Notes under the pieces: generated by a model
The model's input: only the letters and a program-made list of their open reading frames with translations
What the model was told of the DNA's origin: nothing
The model's database searches: none
Position numbers and translations under genes: made by a program
NCBI GenBank assembly: GCA_023400985.1
Contig: JAEXEN010000018.1
Coordinates: 62,001 to 126,000, forward strand
DNA: 64,000 nt
Direction of reading: 5' to 3'
DNA from: Bacillota bacterium
GTDB lineage: Bacteria > Bacillota > Clostridia > Christensenellales > CAG-138
Shown: positions 1-7,898 of the stretch, piece after piece
Position numbering within the stretch: the stretch's first letter is position 1
Layout of the letters: each line of letters begins with the position of its first letter

Positions 1-154
1 GGGTATCGAGCTTGCGCCCGGCAGCATGGCGGGCATACACGGCAAGTTTTACGAATCGGCGGTTTTTGAGGACCTGCCGAAAGATGAAGTGGAAGCGTAT
101 AACAAAAAATTCCCGCCTTTAACGAAAATGCGGTTCCCGGGGCAATGGGATTGA
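1..154 (+). CDS. C-terminal fragment of an unidentified protein
   Basis: An open frame enters from the left edge (codons in phase from base 2) and ends at TGA 152-154, giving the last 50 residues (start GIELAPGSMAG, end RFPGQWD). I do not recognise the family from this tail. It is followed by a hairpin terminator, so it is the last gene of an upstream operon on the same strand. A catabolic role is possible because the next operon is catabolic, but nothing in these residues shows it. Confidence 0.6.
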   Translation, partial: GIELAPGSMAGIHGKFYESAVFEDLPKDEVEAYNKKFPPLTKMRFPGQWD

Positions 155-194
155 AGGTTTTTGATTTTCTCTTTTCGTCAAATCCTTTCGTCAG

Positions 195-221
195 GCGAAG
201 CCGCAGCTTCGCTTTTCTTTT
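195..221 (+). terminator. Rho-independent terminator after the first partial gene
   Basis: A 7 bp GC-rich stem (GCGAAGC / GCTTCGC) with a 4 nt loop is followed by TTTTCTTTT. It lies 40 bp after the stop at 154 and isolates the TetR promoter from upstream reading. Confidence 0.75.
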
Positions 222-241
222 GCATTTTTTATGATTTCCCC

Positions 242-269
242 TTGCATTTCAAAAACGCCGTGCTATACT
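242..269 (+). promoter_or_regulatory. Sigma-A type promoter of the TetR operon
   Basis: TTGCAT (242-247), 16 bp spacer, then TATACT (264-269) preceded by TGC, which makes an extended -10. The transcription start would fall near 276, just before the palindrome at 281-296. Confidence 0.6.
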
Positions 270-280
270 GTACTCAAGAT

Positions 281-296
281 GTGAATTTAAATTCAC
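281..296. promoter_or_regulatory. Perfect 16 bp palindrome, likely TetR-family operator
   Basis: GTGAATTTAAATTCAC is a perfect palindrome placed right after the predicted transcription start and 100 bp before the TetR gene. TetR-family proteins bind such sites as dimers and commonly repress their own operon; binding by the regulator at 396 is inferred from position only. Confidence 0.6.
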
Positions 297-395
297 GAGT
301 GTTCTGTTTTACAAGGCTTTATAAACACATTTCCCAGTCGATATCGCTATTTTTCGTCTGTTTTCACTACATCGTCAGAGCTGATGGAGGGATAT

Positions 396-1049
396 ATGTT
401 CAAAAAGCTCACCGATCGGGAGATCGACGCCATTTTGGAAGCCGGCATCAACGAGTTCGCGCAAAATGGTCCCGACAAGGCAAACATGCACCTGATTGCT
501 GCAAAATCCGGTGTAAGCGTTGGCGTGCTCTATAAATATTATAAAAACAAGGACGACTTTTTCGAGGCATGCCTGCGGCACTGCCTCGCCGTGCTCGATA
601 CCGTAATTCGAGAGGTGCTCGCAGGGGACGATAAAATACTCGTCCGGGCGGAAAAGCTCATCCGGGCGCTCCAAAAGAGCGCGAGGGAACAGCCAAACTA
701 CAATGTACTCTATCATGAGATCACCTCGGGCAGCTGCCGCAAATACGCGCCTGTTTTCGCGTCGGAGATCGAAAGCATCTCCTCGGCAGCGTATACGGCT
801 TTTCTAACGCGCGCGCAGGCGGAGGGCGATATCCGTTCGGACGCGGACCCGCGCCTCTTTGCGTTTTTCTTCGACAATCTATTGATGATGCTGCAATTCT
901 CCTATTCTTGCGACTATTATCGGGAACGCTTTAAGATTTACTGTGGCAACGACGTGTTCGACGATGATGAAAAGGTGGTTTCAGAGCTTTTGAAATTCTT
1001 CGAATCGGCCTTTACCTTGGAGAAAAGAGAAATCGCACACAGAAATTGA
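396..1049 (+). CDS. TetR/AcrR family transcriptional regulator
   Basis: 217 residues. The N-terminal helix-turn-helix is visible (about residues 10-50, with IAAKSGVSVGVLYKYYKNKDDFF typical of the family); the remaining helical part is the ligand-binding/dimer domain and resembles no specific ligand group I can name. I chose the ATG at 396 over the in-frame ATG at 384 because GGAGGG (386-391) then serves as ribosome site. The gene is first in an operon with a kinase 13 bp downstream, so it probably senses a substrate or intermediate of that operon and represses through the palindrome at 281-296. Family assignment is firm; effector is unknown. Confidence 0.88.
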   Translation: MFKKLTDREIDAILEAGINEFAQNGPDKANMHLIAAKSGVSVGVLYKYYKNKDDFFEACLRHCLAVLDTVIREVLAGDDKILVRAEKLIRALQKSAREQPNYNVLYHEITSGSCRKYAPVFASEIESISSAAYTAFLTRAQAEGDIRSDADPRLFAFFFDNLLMMLQFSYSCDYYRERFKIYCGNDVFDDDEKVVSELLKFFESAFTLEKREIAHRN

Positions 1050-1062
1050 AAGAGGTGACGGT

Positions 1063-2658
1063 ATGGCGTATGTGATCGCCTACGACGTGGGAACGACCGC
1101 CGTGAAGACCTGTTTGTTCCGTCTGGAGGAAAAAATCACGCTGGTCACGAGCGCGCAGCAGGGCTATGGGCTTTATGTGCTCGAAAACGGGGGTGTGGAA
1201 CAGGACGCGGACGAATGGTGGAATGCTATGTGTTCTACCACGCAGGCATTGTTTGAAAACGGTACGGTAATGCCGCGGCAGATCGAAGGAATTTCCTTCT
1301 GTTCGCAAATGCAGGGGCTCGTGCTCGTGGATAAATCGGGTAACGCCGTAAGGCGGCCCATGAGCTATATGGACCAGCGGGCAAGGGCGGAGTTCAAGGC
1401 GGGCATGGCGCACGGCTTGGAGATAAGCGGCGTGAATGTCGTCAATCTGCTGAAAAGCCTAAAGCGGACCTGTGCGGTCTCCACAAGCGTCAAGGACCCC
1501 GTTTGGAAGTACAAATGGGTGGAAAACAACGAACCAGAGATATTTAAGAAGGTCTATAAGTGGCTCGACGTAAAGGAATACCTCATTTGCCGCTGCACGA
1601 ATGAATTCGTCATGACCGAGGACTCCGCCTATTCGACTTTCCTCTACGACAGCCGAAACGGCAAGCACGGCTGGAGCAAGACCCTTTGTTCCATGTTCAA
1701 GGTAAATCCGGAGCATCTGCCCCGGATCGTCCGATCGGCCGAGAATGTGGGAGGCCTTACCGAAAAGGCCGCGCGGGAGCTTGGGCTGACGCCGGGTACA
1801 CCGGTATTCGGCGGCGGCGGGGACGCGACGCTCATCGGCATAGGCTCCGGCTGCACCTCCACGGGCGACACACATATTTATTCGGGTACGTCGGGCTGGG
1901 TATCGACGGTCGTCGATAAGCAAAGCGTGGATATCAGTGCCATGATGGCCGCCATCATGGGCGCGATCCCGAACAAATACAACTATTTTGCGGAAATGGA
2001 AACTGCCGGAAAATGCCTCGAATGGGTGAAGGATCATCTCGCGCTCGACGAGATAGGCATTTATCTTGAAAAAAAGCATGTCACCGAAACGCAGGAATGC
2101 GTTTATACGAGCCTGTACGATTATTTGACGCAAACCATCGAGCGCGTTCCTCCGGGCGCGGGCGGCGTGATCTTCACGCCGTGGCTGCACGGCAACCGCT
2201 GCCCGTTCGAAGATCCCAACGCGGCGGGCATGTTCTTCAACATCCGGCTTGAAACCGGCAAAACGGAACTGATCCGCGCTGTTTTGGAGGGTGTCTGCTA
2301 CCATCTGCGCTGGATGCTCGAGTGCGAGGACAAAAATGTAAAGACCTCTTCAACCGTCCGTTTCGTGGGCGGCGGGGCGCTTTCCGACGTGACCTGCCAT
2401 ATCCTTGCCGATATGACGGGCCGCACGGTGGAAACCGTGGATGCGCCGCAAAACGTAGGCGCAGTGGGTGCGGCGGCAGTCATCGGCGTGGGGCTGAATT
2501 TGATAGATAATCTGGAGCGCGTGCGCGATTTTATCCCCGCCGTGAAGTCATTCCGTCCGGACCCGTTGGCGAAAGCCGCCTACGATAAAAACTTTACGGT
2601 GTTCAAGTTGCTGTATCGGGCGAATAAAAAATTTTTTAAGATCATGAACCAAAACTGA
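1063..2658 (+). CDS. FGGY family carbohydrate kinase (xylulokinase-like)
   Basis: 531 residues, usual length for the family. It should phosphorylate a sugar or polyol with ATP in the cytoplasm. The N-terminal phosphate loop DVGTTAVKT (about residues 8-16), the acidic catalytic segment GGGGDATLIG near residue 250, and the C-terminal nucleotide-binding stretch VGGGALSDVTCHILADM near 450 are all present. Substrate cannot be read from sequence: FGGY enzymes act on xylulose, ribulose, fuculose, erythritol, glycerol and others. The gene is followed after 22 bp by an aminotransferase and then an aldolase, which suggests phosphorylation before aldol cleavage. Start ATG follows GAGGTGA. Confidence 0.88.
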   Translation: MAYVIAYDVGTTAVKTCLFRLEEKITLVTSAQQGYGLYVLENGGVEQDADEWWNAMCSTTQALFENGTVMPRQIEGISFCSQMQGLVLVDKSGNAVRRPMSYMDQRARAEFKAGMAHGLEISGVNVVNLLKSLKRTCAVSTSVKDPVWKYKWVENNEPEIFKKVYKWLDVKEYLICRCTNEFVMTEDSAYSTFLYDSRNGKHGWSKTLCSMFKVNPEHLPRIVRSAENVGGLTEKAARELGLTPGTPVFGGGGDATLIGIGSGCTSTGDTHIYSGTSGWVSTVVDKQSVDISAMMAAIMGAIPNKYNYFAEMETAGKCLEWVKDHLALDEIGIYLEKKHVTETQECVYTSLYDYLTQTIERVPPGAGGVIFTPWLHGNRCPFEDPNAAGMFFNIRLETGKTELIRAVLEGVCYHLRWMLECEDKNVKTSSTVRFVGGGALSDVTCHILADMTGRTVETVDAPQNVGAVGAAAVIGVGLNLIDNLERVRDFIPAVKSFRPDPLAKAAYDKNFTVFKLLYRANKKFFKIMNQN

Positions 2659-2680
2659 AACTGGGGGGGAGTGGATACCT

Positions 2681-4138
2681 ATGAAACCGAATTACCGTTA
2701 TGTTGATGCAAAAAAGGTCACGGCACGGCTCGACGAGCTGATCAAGCAGCCCATCCGCAGCATCGGGAAGGCGGCGCTGCAAAAGTACGAAACCGAGTAT
2801 TACGGTGAAAAATGCAAAGCATCCCGCGAGATGGTAAACGAGGCGCTCAAAGTGATCCCGGGCGGCGTGCAGCATAACCTTGCGTTCAATTACCCGTTCC
2901 CGCTCGTGTTCACAAAGGCCGAGGGCAACAGGCTCTACGATATAGACGGCAACGAGTATTTCGACTTTTTGCAGGCCGGAGGCCCCACGGTGCTTGGCAG
3001 CAACCCGCAATTCGTGCGTGAAAAAACGGTGGAGCTCTTGGATACCTGCGGTCCGTCCACCGGCCTCTTCCACGAATACGAGTATAGGATCGCAAAAAAA
3101 ATAACCGAGCTCGTCCCCTCCGTAGAAATGGTTCGCATGTTCGGCTCCGGCACGGAGGCCTGCATGGGCGCCATCCGCGTGGCAAGGCTCGCCACGAAAA
3201 AGAAAAACATCGTCAAAATGGGCGGCGCATACCACGGATGGAGTGACCAGCTTGCCTACGGCATCCGCATTCCGGGCACAAAGGGCCTGCAGTCCGCCGG
3301 CGTGCCAGGCTTCGTGTTCCGTCACACGCAGGAGTTTTTCCCAAACGACCTCAACGATCTCGATCGTGTTTTGCGTCAAAACATATTAAACGGCGGCACG
3401 GCGGCGGTCATGCTCGAGCCGATCGGCCCCGAGAGCGGCACGCGGCCGGTGGATTTCGAGTTCCCGGCAAATGTTCGGAAGCTTTGCGATAAATACGGCG
3501 CGCTCCTCATTTTCGACGAGGTGGTAACAGGTTTCCGCATCGGTCTCGGCGGCGCGCAGGTGTATTTCGGCGTGACGCCCGATCTGACCATTTTCGGCAA
3601 GGTGGTAGCGGGAGGCTATCCGGGCGCCGGCGCGATCGGCGGGAAAAAAGAATACATGCAATGTTTGGGCGCAGGGCTTGACGGGCATGGCAAGAAGGCA
3701 CTCGTGGGCGGCACTCTGGCCGCCACGCCGCTCAGCTGCTGCGCAGGTTATCACACCATCTGCGAGATCGAGCGTACGAATGCCTGCGAAAAGGCCTCGG
3801 AGGTGGGCGACTATCTCACCGACGGGCTGAATGCGCTCATCGAAAAAAGAAAGCTGCCGTTCGTGGCGTATAACGTAGGTTCCATCTGCCACCTTGACAC
3901 GGTGGGCACCATGCATTTTGCCATCCGCTGGTCGAAGCCGTGGCAGATACCCGGCATACTCAAGGAAACCTCCATGCGCAAAAAGGAAATGCAGCATATG
4001 GGCGCCGCTTACATGGCCGAAGGGCTTGTGACGCTCGCGGGCAATCGCATGTACACGAGCGCCGCCTACACAAAAAAGGATATCGACGCCGCGGTTGCGG
4101 CGTTCGGGCGCGTGTTCGACAACATTGAGGTGGTATAA
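2681..4138 (+). CDS. Class III PLP aminotransferase, glutamate-1-semialdehyde aminomutase-like
   Basis: 485 residues. The fold-type I class III pattern is clear: substrate region with FGSGTEACMGAIRVAR, the cofactor-binding aspartate in LLIFDEVVTGFR, and the Schiff-base lysine in TIFGKVVAGGYPG. It resembles glutamate-1-semialdehyde 2,1-aminomutase (HemL) but is about 50 residues longer, with an N-terminal extension, and is not beside other haem genes, so it is more likely an omega-aminotransferase or aminomutase acting on a pathway intermediate. Its stop touches the ATG of the aldolase (TAA-ATG), so the two are translated together. A strong GGGGGGA site precedes ATG 2681. Confidence 0.87.
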   Translation: MKPNYRYVDAKKVTARLDELIKQPIRSIGKAALQKYETEYYGEKCKASREMVNEALKVIPGGVQHNLAFNYPFPLVFTKAEGNRLYDIDGNEYFDFLQAGGPTVLGSNPQFVREKTVELLDTCGPSTGLFHEYEYRIAKKITELVPSVEMVRMFGSGTEACMGAIRVARLATKKKNIVKMGGAYHGWSDQLAYGIRIPGTKGLQSAGVPGFVFRHTQEFFPNDLNDLDRVLRQNILNGGTAAVMLEPIGPESGTRPVDFEFPANVRKLCDKYGALLIFDEVVTGFRIGLGGAQVYFGVTPDLTIFGKVVAGGYPGAGAIGGKKEYMQCLGAGLDGHGKKALVGGTLAATPLSCCAGYHTICEIERTNACEKASEVGDYLTDGLNALIEKRKLPFVAYNVGSICHLDTVGTMHFAIRWSKPWQIPGILKETSMRKKEMQHMGAAYMAEGLVTLAGNRMYTSAAYTKKDIDAAVAAFGRVFDNIEVV

Positions 4139-5137
4139 ATGAACGAGAGGGAAGCAAGGCAGGCGGTGGCCGAGGCGGGGCGGATCTTGCTCCGCGAGGG
4201 GCTCGTCGCGCGCACATGGGGCAACATGAGCTGCCGCATCGACGAAACGACATTTGCCATAACTCCCAGCGGCTTAGGCTACGAGAGCATGACGGCGGAC
4301 GACGTTGTCGTCTATAACATGTCTGACAAAACGTGGCGCGGTACCCGCAAGCCCTCCTCCGAAAAGGGCGTACATATCGCGGCCTATAAGCAATTTCCCG
4401 ATGCGGGCTTTGTGGTGCATACCCATCAGATATACGCCTCCGCGCTCGGCCTCGCGGGCTTCGACTTTCTTTCGCCCACAGCGGAGGAAAACGCCGTTCT
4501 CGGCGGCACAGCGCTCGCAGAATACGGCCTGCCGGGCTCGAAGCGCCTTTGGGCAAACGTGACGGCCGCGCTCTCTACGGGTGCGCACGCGGTGCTCATG
4601 GCACAGCATGGCGCGCTCATTGCGGGTTACGATCAGAAAGACGCCTGCGAGCGGGCAAGGATTTTAGAGGCCGTATGCAGGCGGGCATGCAAAGGCCAGC
4701 CCGCGGCAAAGGCAGGGGAGAAGCAGGCTGAAAAACTTATAAAGCTCGTAACCGGCGCGAGCGGATGCTTCCCCCATATCGGCTGTACGGCTGCTCCGCC
4801 CGTATGCGAGGCGGCGTCGACTATACGTTTCTTGCGCGCACAGCTCGACGATATGGCACAGATGATTGGCCCAAAGCTCGTTGTGGCCGATGCGGAGCCC
4901 GAGGCAGTCATAAACGCGCTCAAAACACGCAGCGCGGTGCTCGTGAAAGGCTTGGGCGCGATATGCCGCGCGGATACCGAAGGGGATTGCGAGGCGCTCA
5001 AACTCCTCACGGAAAAGGCCTGTGTGAGTTACCTCCATACGTGCGCGCTAAAAGTTTCCGTGGCGCTTTCCCCGCTTGACGCAATGCTCATGAGAGTGGT
5101 ATATAAGAATAAGTACTCCAAAAAAATAGGGGGATAA
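4139..5137 (+). CDS. Class II aldolase/adducin-domain protein with a degenerate second repeat
   Basis: 332 residues. Residues 1-185 are a full class II (zinc) aldolase domain like L-fuculose-phosphate aldolase: Glu75 in SSEKGVH, zinc ligands His94 and His96 in VVHTHQ, and the third histidine His157 in AVLMAQHGALIAG. Residues 190-332 are unusual: AVLVKGLGAICRADTEGDCEAL (266-287) matches the segment around His157 but has leucine in place of the histidine, so this looks like a partial, metal-free duplicate. Likely role: cleavage of a phosphorylated product of the kinase at 1063, giving dihydroxyacetone phosphate or a related fragment; the substrate is not known. Confidence 0.85.
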   Translation: MNEREARQAVAEAGRILLREGLVARTWGNMSCRIDETTFAITPSGLGYESMTADDVVVYNMSDKTWRGTRKPSSEKGVHIAAYKQFPDAGFVVHTHQIYASALGLAGFDFLSPTAEENAVLGGTALAEYGLPGSKRLWANVTAALSTGAHAVLMAQHGALIAGYDQKDACERARILEAVCRRACKGQPAAKAGEKQAEKLIKLVTGASGCFPHIGCTAAPPVCEAASTIRFLRAQLDDMAQMIGPKLVVADAEPEAVINALKTRSAVLVKGLGAICRADTEGDCEALKLLTEKACVSYLHTCALKVSVALSPLDAMLMRVVYKNKYSKKIGG

Positions 5138-5143
5138 TGTCGT

Positions 5144-5590
5144 ATGGCCGTGAAACAGCACAAAGAGCTTTGGCGGACCTTAAAATTCGTGCTCTTTTCC
5201 GCAAGTGCAGGCATCATCGAACTGCTGAGCTTTACGCTTTTAAACGAGCTATTGCATCTGGAATACTGGTTCAGCTATCTGACGGCGCTCGTGCTAAGCG
5301 TGCTGTGGAATTTCACGCTCAATCGGCGTTTCACCTTCAAATCCACATCCAATGTTCCCGTCGCAATGCTCAAGGTGTTCGCGTATTACTGCGTGTTCAC
5401 GCCCGTTACCACGATTTCGGGCAACTATTTGGTGGAAACGCTCGGGTGGAACGAGTACCTCGTAACGGGCATCAATATGGTACTTAACCTGATAACGGAG
5501 TTTCTGTTCCAGAAATATGTGGTGTACCGAAACTCTATCGATACCAACGACCTCGCAAAAAAGGAGAAAGAAGCCGGGGAAAACGCGTAA
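5144..5590 (+). CDS. GtrA family membrane protein
   Basis: 148 residues with four predicted membrane helices (about 15-35, 40-58, 78-98, 108-128) and the GtrA-type segment NFTLNRRFTFKS between helices 2 and 3. GtrA proteins are thought to help move polyprenyl-phosphate-linked sugars across the membrane for surface glycan modification. It follows the aldolase by 6 bp with a GGGGG ribosome site, so it belongs to the operon by position, although a link to sugar breakdown is not obvious. It is the last gene before the hairpin at 5611. Confidence 0.85.
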   Translation: MAVKQHKELWRTLKFVLFSASAGIIELLSFTLLNELLHLEYWFSYLTALVLSVLWNFTLNRRFTFKSTSNVPVAMLKVFAYYCVFTPVTTISGNYLVETLGWNEYLVTGINMVLNLITEFLFQKYVVYRNSIDTNDLAKKEKEAGENA

Positions 5591-5610
5591 ACCGATATAG
5601 AGTAAACAAT

Positions 5611-5640
5611 CCGTGCCGAGCTTTTTCCGGCACGGAATTT
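5611..5640 (+). terminator. Hairpin terminator after the catabolic operon
   Basis: CCGTGCCG (5611-5618) pairs with CGGCACGG (5628-5635), followed by AATTTATT. The T tract is short, so termination may be incomplete and may let some reading reach the GNAT gene that begins only a few bases later at 5644. Confidence 0.6.
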
Positions 5641-5643
5641 ATT

Positions 5644-6675
5644 ATGCGTAATATACTTGTAGAAGATTCCAAATACACATATACTGTCATTAAGTTGATT
5701 TATAATTTAGGAAGTGGCTTCGTGCTTGATCGAACGGTCGATAAGGATATCGTTATCACTTGCAGCGCAGGTCTCGACAGGGAGACCCATACAGCGGTAT
5801 CCGCCTTACAAGACGTATGCGAACGTTATGATAAAATAACGCTCAAGCTCGAGCTCGACTATAAGTTGAACGCGTACGAGCAAAGAACTGTCGCGCGGGA
5901 AAAAGGCTATACCGACGAGCTTGTTGCCTATGAAGACGGCCGGGCGGTCGGCTACATCGGCATTTGCAGCTTCGGGGGCCCGGGCATGCCGCTCGAGGTG
6001 ACCGGTATGGTGCATCCCGCATACAGGCAGCGGGGCATCTTTACGCGCCTCTACGCGCTCGCGCTTTGCGAGTTCAAGCGCCGCAACTGCGCCGACGTGC
6101 TGCTGCTTTGCGACAGGACGTCCGCTGCCGGCCACGCGTTTCTTGAAAAAATCCGGAGCGCCTATAAATTTTGCGAAGTCGAAATGCACCTCAAAAAAGG
6201 CGCGCCCGCTCCGGATACATGCGGCCTTCACGGCATTCTGCTGCAAAAGGCAAAAAACGCGGATGCCGCTACGATACAATGCATCGACGACGCCGCGTGG
6301 AACAAGCCGGAGAGTCCTTCCGACGCGGACACGGAACCCTATCTTCCCGAGGAGGAGGAAAAGCGCGGCTTAACGACCTATCTCGGCAAAAAGGACGGCG
6401 TTACCGTCGGGAAGATCAATCTGCAAAAAAGCGAAAGCGGCGTGTGGGGCATTTATGGCTTTTCCGTGCTGCCGGAATTTCGCGGCCGCGGCTACGGGCG
6501 GGCAATGCTGGAGCTCTCACTGGAGAAAATGAAGGCCTCGGGCGCCAAAGAGATTATGCTGCAGGTCGTTCCCGAAAACGAACGGGCGCTGAACCTATAT
6601 AAGTCCTGCGGCTTTGACGAAACCTCCGTGATGGATTATTACGAACTGAGCGTAAAAAGGGAAGAAAGCCTATGA
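5644..6675 (+). CDS. Tandem GNAT-domain N-acetyltransferase
   Basis: 343 residues with two acetyltransferase domains. The first (about 70-190) contains VTGMVHPAYRQRGIFTRLY, a good acetyl-CoA motif A; the second (about 235-340) contains GFSVLPEFRGRGYGRAML and ends with ALNLYKSCGFDETSV. Both keep the Q/R-x-x-G-x-G/I pyrophosphate loop, so both may bind acetyl-CoA. The acceptor is unknown. No good ribosome site lies before ATG 5644 and the upstream hairpin nearly touches it, so translation may be leaderless-like or start further in. It overlaps the next gene by 4 bp (ATGA). Confidence 0.82.
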   Translation: MRNILVEDSKYTYTVIKLIYNLGSGFVLDRTVDKDIVITCSAGLDRETHTAVSALQDVCERYDKITLKLELDYKLNAYEQRTVAREKGYTDELVAYEDGRAVGYIGICSFGGPGMPLEVTGMVHPAYRQRGIFTRLYALALCEFKRRNCADVLLLCDRTSAAGHAFLEKIRSAYKFCEVEMHLKKGAPAPDTCGLHGILLQKAKNADAATIQCIDDAAWNKPESPSDADTEPYLPEEEEKRGLTTYLGKKDGVTVGKINLQKSESGVWGIYGFSVLPEFRGRGYGRAMLELSLEKMKASGAKEIMLQVVPENERALNLYKSCGFDETSVMDYYELSVKREESL

Positions 6676-7043
6676 AATTCAAAATGGTGCACGAAAACTA
6701 TAACGTATCCGATCTGAACGCCTCGCTCGCGTTTTATAAAAAAGCGCTCGGGCTTACCGAAAAACGGAGAAAGCCGGCCGAAGACGGCTCCTATATCATC
6801 GTTTTCATCGGAAACGACGAGGCGGATTTCGAACTCGAGCTCACTTGGCTCCGCGACTGGGAAAAGCCCTATGAGCTCGGGGACAACGAGTTCCATCTTG
6901 CTTTCCGCGCCGACGATTTTGAAAATGCGCACGCGCTTCACGAGGAGATGGGCTGCATCTGCTTTGAAAACAAAAAGATGGGCATCTACTTCATCGAGGA
7001 CCCCGACGGATACTGGCTGGAGATACTTCCGTCCAAACACTGA
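6672..7043 (+). CDS. VOC family protein, lactoylglutathione lyase (glyoxalase I)-like
   Basis: 123 residues, the size of a compact glyoxalase I subunit. The expected four metal ligands are all in place: His7 in KMVHENY, a Glu in FELELTW (near residue 56), His in NEFHLAF (near 75) and Glu in YWLEILP near the C-terminus. If active it would isomerise the hemithioacetal of methylglyoxal and a thiol, using nickel or zinc. Translationally coupled to the GNAT gene by a 4 bp overlap. The VOC superfamily also includes resistance and dioxygenase proteins, but the ligand set and PDGYWLEI ending favour glyoxalase I. Confidence 0.82.
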   Translation: MKFKMVHENYNVSDLNASLAFYKKALGLTEKRRKPAEDGSYIIVFIGNDEADFELELTWLRDWEKPYELGDNEFHLAFRADDFENAHALHEEMGCICFENKKMGIYFIEDPDGYWLEILPSKH

Positions 7044-7063
7044 ACGAATATAGGGGGCAAGCC

Positions 7064-7861
7064 GTGGCTTCGGAAGCTTTCGATTATCTCAGTCGCTATT
7101 ACGGCGCTTACGACGAAGATGCACGCCTTCTTTCAAAGCATGGGCAGGTGGAATTCCTGACGACCATGCGCTATATAACGCGCTATCTTTCGCCGCAAAT
7201 GCATATTTTAGAGATCGGCGCAGGGACGGGGCGGTATTCTCACGCGCTTGCACGGAAGGGCTATTCCGTTTCCGCTGTGGAGTTGATCCCCCGCAACATC
7301 GAGATTTTCCAAACAAACACCGTGCCCGGCGAGGATGTTCGCGTGGTTCAGGGAAATGCGACAGACCTTTCCAAATTCAAAGACGGCGCATTCGATATGA
7401 CGCTTTTGCTTGGCCCCATGTATCATCTGTTTACGGTTGACGAGCAAAAGCAGGCGCTCTCTGAGGCGCTTCGGGTCACAAAAGAAAACGGCCTGCTCTT
7501 TGTCGCTTATTGCATGAGCGACGCTTCCATATTGAATTTCGGCTTCCGCAACGGCAACATTTTTAATCTCATTGAAAAAGGTATGCTCGACCCGGTGACT
7601 TTTCGGGCGTTTTCCAGCCCCGAGGACCTCTTTGAGCTGTACCGCAAAACCGATATCGATGCGCTTTTAAACAGTCTCCCCGTAAAACGGCTGCATTTTG
7701 TAGCCGCCGATCTTTACACCAATTATTTCCGCGAAACCATCGACGCGATGGACGACGATACCTTCGCCGTGTATCTAAGCTACCACTTCTCCGTATGCGA
7801 GCGGGAGGACATGACAGGTATAACGCATCACAGTCTCGATATTTTAAAAAAGCTTTTTTAA
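7064..7861 (+). CDS. Class I SAM-dependent methyltransferase
   Basis: 265 residues. The SAM-binding motif I is HILEIGAGTGRYSHALARKG (about 47-66), followed by VSAVELIPRNIE, VVQGNATDLSKF and the post-motif DMTLLLGPMYHL; C-terminal half is variable and fixes no substrate. It begins at GTG 7064 after TAGGGGG. It sits 20 bp after the glyoxalase-like gene and 37 bp before moxR, so it is probably co-transcribed with the GNAT/VOC pair. Confidence 0.83.
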   Translation: MASEAFDYLSRYYGAYDEDARLLSKHGQVEFLTTMRYITRYLSPQMHILEIGAGTGRYSHALARKGYSVSAVELIPRNIEIFQTNTVPGEDVRVVQGNATDLSKFKDGAFDMTLLLGPMYHLFTVDEQKQALSEALRVTKENGLLFVAYCMSDASILNFGFRNGNIFNLIEKGMLDPVTFRAFSSPEDLFELYRKTDIDALLNSLPVKRLHFVAADLYTNYFRETIDAMDDDTFAVYLSYHFSVCEREDMTGITHHSLDILKKLF

Positions 7862-7898
7862 AATACACCCAATCAAAAAAACCGTTTACGAGGTAATT

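Noticed and set aside
2681..4138. Calling the aminotransferase hemL
   Set aside because: It is longer than HemL, has a different N-terminus and lies in a sugar kinase/aldolase operon instead of a haem cluster.
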